13,494 nt of DNA from Amoebophrya sp. AT5.2 (Eukaryota; Sar; Dinophyceae; Syndiniales; Amoebophryaceae): positions 1-13,494 of the forward strand of contig RXOD01005545.1 in NCBI GenBank assembly GCA_005223375.1. The letters run 5' to 3'. The notes under the pieces are model-generated. The model did not search any database, was not told where the DNA came from, and worked only from the letters and a program-made list of their open reading frames with translations. Each line of letters starts with the position of its first letter. Position 1 is the stretch's first letter. Shown one piece after another: positions 1 to 8,473 of the stretch. The position numbers were made by a program, and so were the translations under genes.

Positions 1-253
1 TTGGCCTGTCCGTTTGATTGTCCTGGCCATTTGATTGCCCTGCCCATTTGATTGCCCTGCCCAGCGGGGTGGCCTGCCCATTTGGTTCTCCTGTCCATTT
101 GATTGCCCTGCCCCTTTGATTGTCCTGTCCATTCGCTTGCCCTGTCCATTTGATTGCCCTCTCCATTTGATTCTCCTGTCCCTTTGGTTGTCCTGTCCAT
201 TTGATTGTCCTGTCCCTTTGAATGTCCTGCCCATTTGGTCGCTGTCCTGTCCG
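1..253. repeat. 17-bp minisatellite array
   Basis: Thirteen consecutive 17-bp units run from 13 to 233, with consensus close to TTTGATTGTCCTGTCCA. There are partial units at 1-12 and a 20-bp end unit (234-253) carrying a 3-bp insertion. One unit (64-80) starts with an unrelated GCGGGGTGG block. The array begins at the window edge, so it probably extends further left. The period is not a multiple of three, and the open plus-strand frame through it is a by-product of few stop codons in the unit. I see no coding role. Confidence 0.9.
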
Positions 254-426
254 CGGGGAGCTGAGGCGGACGCCGATAGTGCTCGCGGCGCCGAAATCTT
301 TTGGCAACGCAGTCGCGTAGGTGTCACGCACTGCCAAGGCGACGCGCTTTGTTTTGGTCCTTGGTTCCAGCGCGAGCGGAACTGCGACTCGCCTCGCGCG
401 AATCGGGCCGGGGTTTTGGGGGGTAA

Positions 427-647
427 CCGGGGCGACCGCCCCGGGGCCGCGAGCGGCACACCCTTTCCGCTGGGGGGAGGGACGCCGGGCGGGCCAGTCG
501 CGTTCCATTGTTCGGGGGCGTTTGGGTCGAGACACGTCGGCAGGCTTTCGCGAAGGACCGCCTCCGGGGCGATCTCCCATCTCCGCGCGCGGGAACCGGG
601 CAGGGGCCCGGGTAGGGGGGGGCTACCCGGGGCGACCGCCCCGGGGC
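427..647. repeat. GC palindrome duplicated 200 bp apart
   Basis: The 21-bp sequence at 427-447, a CGGGGCG/CGCCCCG palindrome, recurs without change at 627-647. Flanks on both sides of the two copies are similar but diverged, for example GCGCG then a GGG-rich run before, and a GCGG then C-rich then G-rich stretch after. This suggests an old tandem duplication with a period near 200 bp. No gene covers it. Confidence 0.7.
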
Positions 648-866
648 TGCGGTCGGTACACTCTCCAGCGGGGGTGAGGTTCGCGGGACTGGCCGGTAGA
701 CGCGTTCCGGCACCGGTAATCCAGCAGAAACGCCCGCCATTACGTTCGCGAGCCATCGTGACAGCCCCGACCAACGGGGAACGGGCGGGCGCAGGGGTTC
801 CACCCGGTGCAGGCGTTCCCTTCTACCCCTCCCTCTCCCCTCCCGAGGCGAGCGGGACGGGGGCGG

Positions 867-909
867 GGGTCCCCTTACGGAAATTCCCAGAATTTCTGTA
901 AGGGGACCC
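867..909. repeat. 20-bp inverted repeat, 3-nt loop
   Basis: Left arm 867-886 starts GGGTCCCCTTAC and right arm 890-909 ends GTAAGGGGACCC. They pair over 20 bp with one mismatch (positions 879/897) around a 3-nt loop, CCA. Such a tight stem can extrude as a cruciform or fold as an RNA hairpin. It is not next to any coding gene and I see no T-tract typical of a bacterial terminator. Confidence 0.85.
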
Positions 910-1126
910 GTGCGGCCAGCTTCAGTTCGAGGAGGGCGGACGTAGTTCGCTGCGAATTTTGCGGAGGGGCACGACATTGGCCTCCCACATGAGTCGGCAC
1001 GCAGGGCAACGGGGGGGGGCCTCGTTTCCGGGAAGGCGCGTCACCATTGGCAGAGGGGCGCGGCTGCCGTTGCCCGGGGCCAAGGGTGGATCCCACGCGG
1101 AGGGGCGGCGAAAATAGTACGGAGGA

Positions 1127-1175
1127 GCGCGCGCGCGTTTAAAAAAACGATCGCGCGCGCTAACGTTCGCGCGCG
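1127..1175. repeat. Alternating CG tracts
   Basis: Three alternating GC/CG runs (1127-1137, about 1152-1160 and 1168-1175) are separated by a poly-A block and a TAACGTT spacer. Alternating purine-pyrimidine GC tracts are prone to Z-DNA and self-pairing. No function is implied. Confidence 0.6.
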
Positions 1176-2166
1176 TCTTTTCTCTCTTCCACGAAAAGCC
1201 ACCCACATCGTCCCACGAATGTGCCTGCCGTTCAACGGATACACGTCTGTCTGCTTCAACGGATGTCCACGAGTTCTTTTCCACATACGAAAGCACAGCC
1301 TCTCCTTGGGCAGCGCGCTCTTTTTTCTTTCTGCTTTCCCACCTCGCCTTTAACTAAATCTACTCCCTAGCTCGAAGACAAAGCTTTTTTTGGTTCTCTT
1401 AAATCACACGGGCGCAGGCCGTACAAGTGGACCGCTAGTATTCATATGTTTCTTTTTTATGGCCTCTTTTTGTTTTTGCACGAAATCAATTTTGCACGTA
1501 TTTTTTCTTCTTGTCGAGCAAATTTTCTTTCAGAAACTTCACGCGCCACTGATATTGTACAAGCACATCCTCGTCTCAAGATGGGAGAATGTGGATGTGC
1601 TCAAGGGTGGTCATACTCATACACTGATACTGGGCCTGGGCGGCAGCTGGTCTTACTTTACTTTTACCCCCACAAGGTCGAGGTCAAGGTCAAGACCAAG
1701 AGTCGGATGATAAATGTTGATTTACTTTCTTTTTACTTTCTGTCATCTTCAGATCACGACATGCCTCGTCTGCGTGCATGACGGCCTGACCGCGCCGAAG
1801 AGAAGGAAGGTGCATGTCCGTGTCGTGATCTGTTTCTCAGACGCTGCGGATGGTAGTGGTACTGGAACTACCACCGTAACCGCCGGCGTCGGCGTCTTCC
1901 TGCTCATAGTGAGCTTGCAGATTCTCATCGCAGCGCGAACACGTTCCTGCCTTTCAGATTCTGAACCGCACGCAAGAGGCGGGCCCTCTGCGCATCGGCG
2001 CTCCCCGCGCATCGGTGTCGGTCCCCCGCATCGTTCCTTGCTCCTTGCTCCCCCGGCACAAACGAATCCTGGTGCTCTCCTCGCTCCGATCCGCTTCCGC
2101 TAGCGGAATGCGCCTGTCGTGAGTCCAGTTCGATGAGTGCCTCCGCGACCGGACTTTTTACGACAC

Positions 2167-2203
2167 AATGCCCAAGTCCGGCAGCGGCGGGGGCTTGGGC
2201 ATT
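2167..2203. repeat. 13-bp stem-loop downstream of gene at 2394
   Basis: Arms 2167-2179 (AATGCCCAAGTCC) and 2191-2203 (GGGCTTGGGCATT) pair over 13 bp with one mismatch, around an 11-nt loop. It lies about 190 bp past the stop codon of the minus-strand gene ending at 2394, so it could sit in that gene's 3' UTR. There is no evidence that it terminates transcription. Confidence 0.5.
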
Positions 2204-2393
2204 CTGTCGGTGTCGTTTGAGTGTATTAAAAAGCATTCTGTCACGCGCAATGGGTTTGAGTGTGGCCATGGGCGGCGTGAGTGTGCGCAGCCGGACCCGC
2301 CACCGTATTAGGAGCACAGGCACACCCGGCCGCTAATTACCTCAAATAAAAAGCGAAAGCCCTACACATATATGAAAATGAATCTGCTAAATG

Positions 2394-4481
2394 CTAATCG
2401 AATATCTGAATCTTTACCGCCGATGGCCCACTGTTCTCCCGCGACTCCCCGGTGGCGAGGACCTGACGAGGAGCATCAGCCGCGTGCTCCCGACCCCCAG
2501 CAGACTCCGATCGTCCTCCGCTCTCGCGAGAAGCCTGCTGTTGCTCTCCGATTTTCTTGTCGCCAGCAGCATGATTGCTGATAGTAGTAGTAGTACTGTT
2601 GTTGGGCGGTTGTAGGTCCAGGTCGAGCATGCGCAGGGAGAGATGCTGGATTTCGAGCTTGTCCTGGCGCAGGTGCTTCACCAGGTCGCGAATGCCCCGT
2701 ACCTGTGCGCCCATCTGAAGCAGGTCATGGTGGCGAATCTTGTACCCCGCCAGCTGGATCGTGAGGTCGCGAACGTCGACCTGAACAAGGAAGTCCCAGT
2801 GAGTTTCTTTTGTCCGTGGTGTGCAGCGATTGGCATCTTTTACAAGATCACGAAGAGCTGCCAGAACATCAATAGCTACAAGAGCACTTCTCACTCACTC
2901 CAGGACGACCCAAGCACCTGCTCCTCGATGTTTTTTCCTTGTCTTCTGGCTTTGATGGTGGCGAGCAAGCGTTTAATTTTTTGCTTCTGCACGCGCGCGA
3001 CGTGGAGCTGGCGGTGGCGGGATACCGCCTGGTACTTCGACAATTTCCACCGCGGTCGCAGGTTCATCTTCGCACCATGGATTAAATTATTGTGCTCCAC
3101 ACCTCCTGCTCCGCCCCCACCCCCACTGCAGTAATCCGCCCACTTTTCCATCGTGTCCAGCAACACGTGATAGCGAAACTGCTCCCAGTACTTCTTCCAC
3201 CCGCCAAAAAGTTGCTTCCCGCACAACTGCCCGTCGCGCGGCTGCAGCAGGTGGAAAGCGGCGTCCAAGCTGTCCAGCTGCGTAAGCTCCTGCCAACGCA
3301 CCGGGAGCTCCTTGGCGAGGGTCTCAAACCGGGCCTTCGAAAAGTGGTGGCTCAGGAGGAACGCGTTGTTGCTCACAACTGTTGGGGAATTTTTATGATG
3401 CGAGGAGTGCTGATGACGTTCATGGTCATGCCGCGACGCGATTGCAGCAACGACGGGTTGCGCAGCGGCAGAAGCAGTCGGGGCACTGCCACTGGAGGTA
3501 GGCACTGGGCCGTGTTGTTCACTTGTTGAGGAGGAAGCTGGTCCATGCGGATTTGCATCCGCTGCTACGCCGGCTGCCCCCTGCAGCACGGTTATGAACG
3601 GACCACCTGGACCAGATGGCACAGGATGAAGTAGGTGTAAGCACTAAAGGGGTGTAGAATAGAGGCTTTCCGCGGTGGGAAGGCCTGTCGCCTCGGGGTC
3701 GGGAGCCGGAGCCTAGCGCTGACAAATGAAATAGCGCCACCCTTCTAGGGGCCCGCTTCTGTCCTGCCTGTTGTTCCGCCATCTTCATCTCCACCGTGAT
3801 CGTGGCAGTAGCTCTAGCCAGGCAGTGGCTTCCGAACTCAACCTTCCTGTCCCTTCTAAACAATGGCTGGGAGCAAGGATGCCGCCCCCTACTTCCCAGG
3901 ACATCAATGGGGCATCTCTGAAAACCTCCGATCGGCTGACCAACTTTGATTATCCATCGCACCAATCAATCTGGTTCTTCGTGGTCCGGATTCCTAACCG
4001 TGAGTGGCTGGAGCTCCAGTCTACAGAAGAGCGTGAGCTCCAGCAGTTCCCTGTTCCCGAGAAACAGCAAGTAGGCGAGCGGGATCTGGCCGTTTTCGCA
4101 CACCCCCAGAAAGAACCGGTGCAAAACCTCCCCCTTCAGGACTTTCTGAAAATCTGGCTGGAGGTGGTGATCGCTTCGCCCGCGAGGACCCTGCTCTCCT
4201 TGCTCGTGCAACTCGACCACTCCGCGTACGTCATCCTCATTTACTTCATTACCCATGGTGCCCATCTTCATCTTGTTCATGTTCTCGCCCCCCAGGAGCG
4301 AGGACCCCAAGCCCAACCAGTCTCTTAGCCTGGAGTCTAGTAGCTCGATCTGGTCCTGCTGGAGAAAGCCGACCTTTCTCCCGGGCAGCAACCGCCCCAA
4401 GAGGTCCTCGATGTAACCGCGGAGTGTGAGCAGCGCCGCGCGCGGAGCCAGATCCTGCTCGTGGATGCTCCAAACCGTCAT
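2394..4481 (-). CDS. Unrecognised protein, probably three exons
   Basis: I do not recognise this protein. Proposed exons, in transcript order, are 4481-3999, 3643-2899 and 2857-2394, giving 563 aa from an ATG at 4481. The second junction is well supported: the frame hits a stop just after a GTGAGT donor, and a GGCAG acceptor 41 bp on restores a phase-matched frame. The first junction (ACG|GTTAGG to CCCTTTAG|TGC, phase 0) is weaker. It is favoured because the middle exon has no early in-frame ATG, but 3966-4481 could instead be a separate 171-aa gene ending at 3966. The protein is mostly hydrophilic. The first exon has leucine-rich stretches. The middle exon begins with an Ala/Ser/His-rich disordered part, followed by a Trp/aromatic-rich segment (GGWKKYWEQFRYHVLLDTM) and a basic helix-prone tail. 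The last exon is helical, then Ser/Thr/Gln-rich. There are no signal peptide or membrane segments. Confidence 0.5.
2858..2898 (-). other. Short 41-bp intron
   Basis: The donor is GTGAGTGAG at 2898 and the acceptor CTGGCAG ends at 2858. Splicing joins TGG A| to |CT CTT CGT in phase 1. Unspliced, the upstream frame meets a TGA within nine bases of the donor. 41 bp is short for an intron in most eukaryotes but possible in protists. Confidence 0.65.
3644..3998 (-). other. Possible 355-bp intron or intergenic gap
   Basis: A candidate GTTAGG donor (3998) and a CACCCCTTTAG acceptor (ending 3644) are phase-compatible (0/0). An alternative is that this stretch is the 3' end of one gene and the 5' end of another. 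An open minus-strand frame at 3519-3965 crosses it, but its peptide is Arg/Pro/Ser-rich and looks noncoding. Confidence 0.35.
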
Positions 4482-4619
4482 TTCGCGCTCGAGGGAAGCT
4501 CTGTTTCAATGAAATTGACAAGATTTTTTTTTGGACGATAATACCCAAGGTTGGCCTAGTTGGTAATGGTATTCTGGGCGCTCGATCTACTTCTACGTAC
4601 AACCGTTTTATTTGCATGT

Positions 4620-7600
4620 TTATCGGGCGAGACCAGGAAGCGTGCTCCTCATCAAAGCGAAGGACCTTCGTTTGCTGCCGGTTTGGGATGTCTGCAACGG
4701 GGTTCCGGGAAAAGCAGCCAGACTGCCGTTGCCGGAGGTCGTCGCTTCACGCGGTGCGTTCAGCGAGGCGCGGCGCTTGCTGACCGATCCCCGCCGCTGG
4801 TGGTCCTCGATCGACGAGTGACGCGCCAACTTCTTCGCAGGAAAACAAGCGACGGCTGGTGCCGCGCCCGAAGAAGCGGCGGAGCCTTCTGGGGGCGAGA
4901 GAACCGGGGGACCACTACTACTATCAAACTCGCTGAGGTTCGCGATGCGGTCCGCCCCATATTGCTTCCGCATCAACCGCACGGCCAACCTGAGAACATC
5001 CGCGGACAGAAACCCCTTACAGTTCGCCCCGTACTTCATGAAGAAGGTCTCGTCGAAGGATCGGTTGTAGGCTGCTAGCGGGCTATCCGGGTCGCAGTTC
5101 AGCCGGGAACTGTTGTTTTCATCCACCTGTTGCGGATCTACTTGTTCTTTAGATCCATTTTTTGATGTCTGCGCCGCTTGTTGCTGCGCCTGATGGTGCA
5201 GGATTTTTTTGCCCGCTTCTTTGGGGTTTTTGGCCGCGCGGAGCAGGGCGGTGATGCTAGTGCCCTGGGCGGCCTGGCTGGTGCCCTTCACGGCGCAGGA
5301 AGTCAGCGGGTCCTTGTTGTACGGCTTTGATGCCTGCTGCGCGGGGGACGCCGACGCGGACCGCCCTGCGGGGGAGGGTGCGCGGCCTTGAGGAGGCGGG
5401 AGTGGAGCATCCAATGCTTGCACCGCACTTGATGTTCCACCGCTACCGCTTCCGCCTCTTGCACTGCCGACTCGTTTTTCCTTGCTGTTATTCCCAGAGC
5501 CCGTGTTGGATGGGAGTCCGGAAGAGGAGACCGCAGACGGTGCTGGTGCTGTGGCTGTCGACGTCGTGGTCAAAACAAAGGCCGCCGTCTTCTCCTTGCT
5601 CGCCTTCCCCGAGTCTGCAGCCTTTCGCACGACCTTGCTATTTTTGTTCATCTCGGAGGTGCGCCACACCCGGCGGGGCCGCGACGAAGCGCCTCCAGAG
5701 GCGATCTGATGAGAAACCACCTTCTTCGCCGACCAGCTACCCTGAATGTGGCGGTCCACATTCTCCAGAACGCGGAGGGCCACAGACAACTGCTCCTCGA
5801 CGCCGTTGCGCTCGTCGTCGTGGTCCGCCCGCCGCCCTTCATCGTGAATTCCAGTCGTGATTAGAAGGTCTTCTCCTTCTGCTTTTTCTTCTGTTTTCAC
5901 CGCTGCGGCATGAAGATTTCCTTCTCCGCGCGCTGGTTCTTTAACGGAGGGGTTGAGTTTTGCCGACCCATCGTTTAGCTTCGGCGGGGGCTGCTGCTGC
6001 TGGGCCGAAGATACTAATGTTTGGTCCGCCTTGAGGACGATTTCGGTCTCGTCCTCCTCTTCGCTTACTGACAGGGGGCGATCTTCACTCTCGTCGTAGT
6101 TCATGCTTCCTCCAGTCGCAAAAAATACGTTGTCCCGGAATGTGGGAGTTTTGGTCACCAGGAGCGGCGAGGCAAGTATATTTTTCCCGTCTTCCAGTGG
6201 CGCGCGATCATCTCCTTGAGACTTTGAGAGAGGTGACTTGAGGGGGCCGGCAAAGTGCTCGCAAGCCGCGGCCAGCGCCTCCAGGATGACGACAGTTGCA
6301 ACGGCGCGTTCTGCTTCTGTTATCTCAGAGGCGGAGCGCGCCGTTGCAACTGTACTCATCCGCATTTTGCGCGTCTCGCCGCGAAGGTTCACGAAGACCT
6401 CGGACCGGCTGCTGCTCGCGCTACCGGTCCGAGGTGTTTGTGAACCACCGCTCCTGCTGTTGATTTGTTCCACTTCTTCGGGGGCGGCAGCAGCACTCTT
6501 GTTCTTTTTACTCTCCATAACAACATCTTCTAATCCGTGCACATCTTCAGTGTCGCACTGTTCGATGATTTGCTGGAAGATGGTGAGGCCTCTATTCGGT
6601 TGGGTGTTTTGCTGGGCCGCAACACGGTTCGCTTGCTGCCGCAGCCCGGCTTTGGTTTTCTCAAACGCAAACGTGTCCAGGTCGCACCGAACTCGCGACG
6701 TGTCGAATGTGGGCAGGGCCTGCACCTTTTCCTTCACCGCGACGAAGGCTCCGATATCGCAAATTTGGACCCGCTTCTGCTTTTCGTCGTCGTCGGAGAC
6801 CAGAAAGTTGTTCACCTGCAGCGGCTTCAGCCGAACCGGAGACTGCTTTTTCGTTTTCTGGTGTGGAAGGACCGACAAATACGGCGAGCTCCGCGTCCCC
6901 GAGGAGCGAAAGAAGGACACTGGTTGCTCAGTCGTCGAATTGGACGGGACCTCCGGAGATAAAGCCCGGCGCGGAGGTGCTTGAACCGCTTTGTTCCGCA
7001 GTTCTGCCGGCACCACGGTGTACGGCGACGTGGGAAGGGTTATTTTCGCCTTCCCTGCTCTCTTCAACTTGTTTCCCACAGCACCAGCTTTCAGATGCAG
7101 CCGACTCGTGCTCGCGGCTCGTTTGATGAAAGTAGCGTTTGCTGGGTTTGCGTTCTTTGACGGCCGCAGGTGAGCGCCGCTCGACGGAGGGCGAACGCGA
7201 ATTTCCTGTCCCCCCGGGCTGGCTCCACCTGCTATGCATGTAGCGGCAGCTCGCTCCTTCTGCTTCTGGTTCTGACCCTCCGTATCGGATGCTTCATCCG
7301 AACGCCCCGCAGCCCTCGTGAGGACCACGCTCTGTTTCTCTTGTTCTTCTGCGACACCATCTACAACGAGCAGCGTCGGGAGGGCAACGGCATTTCCTGC
7401 GGGGGCGGGCGCTGTGCCTGCAGGGGCGCTGCGCTGTGGACATGGCTGCGGCGACTTGCCATGTCCACACCTCGCCGGGGCTTGCGGGGACTCGGACAAC
7501 AGCACATCCAGGGCGGTCTTGCTGCGCACGGGCGAAGCGGACGAGGATCTGATGAACGTAATCGATTGACAGCAGAAGTAGATTGAAGAAGATGCGACCT

Positions 7601-7909
7601 GATCCGAATCCGATCGCGATCAAAGTCAAACGCAGAGCTTTTTAAAAACTAACTCCGTGTAGGTGGACGTGTACTAGTACAACTACGTACAACTTCTACT
7701 TCAACCAGGACAACTACGAGGGACTAGCTACCTCAAGGAAATATTATCAAGAAGTACCCGTAGAAGTTGTACTTCCCTTTTGGGCAGCGTGCGTGAGAAA
7801 GGTTGACTCGCTTCGTGCTGCGGTCCGATTCCAAAGTTCGAAGCTGGCTCTGCTCGGAAGGTCGGGGCGTTGGAGCGGAGACCGGAACGACACCCGGCGG
7901 GGACGACAT
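4620..7909 (-). CDS. Large disordered protein, unknown function
   Basis: The main exon, 7548-4620, is open for 976 codons ending in TAA. A likely first exon 7909-7773 starts at an ATG. It joins through a GTACAA donor at 7772 and a TTCATCAG acceptor ending at 7549, phase 2 to phase 2, giving 1021 aa. The 5' end is uncertain: an extra upstream exon (8302-8149) is possible. The protein is low-complexity and intrinsically disordered, rich in Ser, Ala, Gly, Gln, Lys and Glu, with many short basic runs. I see no membrane segment or catalytic motif. The one stretch that looks folded lies near the C-terminus (about residues 865-920: YNRSFDETFFMKYG, then a helical LSADVLRLAVRLMRKQYG). I do not recognise its family. 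The tail is Arg/Ser-rich, with RRGS- and KRRAS-type sites resembling basophilic kinase targets. Three inverted repeats lie in the coding sequence. AATAAA occurs on the minus strand at 4612-4607, just after the stop. Confidence 0.65.
6292..6353. repeat. 28-bp-arm inverted repeat inside CDS
   Basis: Arms 6292-6319 and 6326-6353 match at 25 of 28 positions around a 6-nt loop. The outer 17 bp are perfect. The three mismatches are all T opposite G when read on the plus strand, so a plus-strand RNA would form an unbroken helix with G-U pairs, while the mRNA (minus) strand has A/C mismatches. In frame it encodes a mirror-like peptide, TVATAR...ERAVATV, at about residues 445-465 of the disordered protein. 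Confidence 0.9.
6386..6446. repeat. 23-bp-arm inverted repeat inside CDS
   Basis: Arms 6386-6408 and 6424-6446 match at 21 of 23 positions around a 15-nt loop. It starts only 32 bp after the neighbouring palindrome ends and lies in the same reading frame of the disordered protein. Its arms are unrelated in sequence to those of the first palindrome. Confidence 0.88.
7436..7468. repeat. 11-bp stem-loop inside CDS
   Basis: GTGGACATGGC (7436-7446) and GCCATGTCCAC (7458-7468) are perfect reverse complements around an 11-nt loop. It lies near the 5' end of the main exon of the disordered protein. Confidence 0.75.
7549..7772 (-). other. Intron with inverted repeat at its donor
   Basis: This proposed 224-bp intron has a GTACAA donor at 7772 and a TTCATCAG acceptor ending at 7549. 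Its first 13 bases (GTACAACTTCTAC, 7772-7760) recur as an exact inverted copy at 7699-7687, bracketing 86 bp. The same motif is partly repeated just beyond, as GTAGTTGTAC. The donor position is supported by phase. A second in-phase donor, GG|GTACTTC, lies 14 bp downstream. Confidence 0.45.
7687..7772. repeat. 13-bp perfect inverted repeat
   Basis: GTACAACTTCTAC at 7687-7699 and its exact reverse complement at 7760-7772 are separated by 60 bp. One end coincides with the predicted 5' splice site of the minus-strand intron. Confidence 0.85.
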
Positions 7910-8148
7910 TTCGCGAGGGGTATACTTACAGTCTGTCAAACTAACATTCAAGTACTCAGTCAATCTCCGGGCGAGGGGGAAGATGGAAATAAAAGTGACT
8001 CAGTTAGTGGCTTCGCAAGCGTGACAGACGGTAACCCGCTTCTAGTTTTTTTGGTTTCTTTTCCACTCTCAGCATGCATCAACCAAACGCATCATTTCCG
8101 AAGGCGTCATTATCTTCTGCTTCCGCGACGGAGCTGGCGGTCCGCTAC

Positions 8149-8302
8149 CTCGTCCGTTGTCTCGTATACAAACTAGACGCAGCAATCTTCTTTCTCCATC
8201 GGACTGAGTTCGTGTCAGCAACTCCTGCGTAAGAGAATCCGCTTCGTCCGCTTGTGACTCCTGTGACTGTGAGTGAAAGTGATGCTGAACAATCACAATC
8301 AT
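8149..8302 (-). other. Candidate first exon of the disordered-protein gene
   Basis: An ATG at 8302 opens a 77-codon frame (to 8069), beginning 171 bp after the stop of the HAD-like gene. A GTAGCG donor at 8148 (phase 1) could splice to a TTTGACAG acceptor ending at 7933. That would join in frame through the 7909 ATG into the disordered protein and extend it to 1080 aa. The peptide is hydrophilic and Gln/Ser/Glu-rich. Against this join, a strong-looking donor GTAAGTAT sits at 7929, which conflicts with the proposed second exon. Treat this as unresolved. Confidence 0.3.
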
Positions 8303-8473
8303 TGATATAGACGACTAGACAACGCTCCTGTCATAGGTGTAGGTGTACTTGAGTTTGTTCTTGTGAGTGGTGTACGCGTACTTGAGCTCTAGTACCGCGT
8401 TTTGTGTTGAAATTGATTGTCTTCTCTATCTCTACTCTCTAGCTTCACTCCTGCATGTACTACTAACAAGTAG

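Larger units (their letters stand above)
254..2393. other. Gene-free left region
   Basis: I find no supportable gene here. 254-1180 is strongly GC-rich with repeats and palindromes. Roughly 1180-1560 turns pyrimidine- and T-rich. 1560-2393 is mixed and lies downstream of the stop codon of the minus-strand gene ending at 2394, so its right part may be that gene's 3' UTR. Open frames in both directions are GC- or T-composition artefacts: Arg/Gly/Pro-rich or Phe-rich peptides with no recognisable domain. A short AGGTCA-like hexamer run lies at about 1675-1700, and a 9-bp inverted repeat (AGCACATCC at 1562-1570, GGATGTGCT at 1593-1601) is present. Confidence 0.6.

Noticed and set aside
1..253. 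CRISPR array
   Set aside because: Units are directly adjacent with no spacers, the period is only 17 bp, and the setting is eukaryotic.
35..901. Plus-strand 288-codon open frame
   Set aside because: It runs through the 17-bp minisatellite and then GC-rich repeat DNA. The peptide is a Cys/Pro/Leu repeat followed by Arg/Gly/Pro-rich sequence with no domain, and it ends inside the hairpin at 867-909.
1390..1781. Plus-strand Phe-rich open frames with apparent membrane segments
   Set aside because: The Phe/Leu content follows from T-rich DNA. There is no second supporting exon, and the frame lies in a gene-free stretch.
3519..3965. Minus-strand 148-codon frame
   Set aside because: It starts at a non-ATG codon, is Arg/Ser/Pro-rich, and lies where an intron or intergenic gap is better supported.
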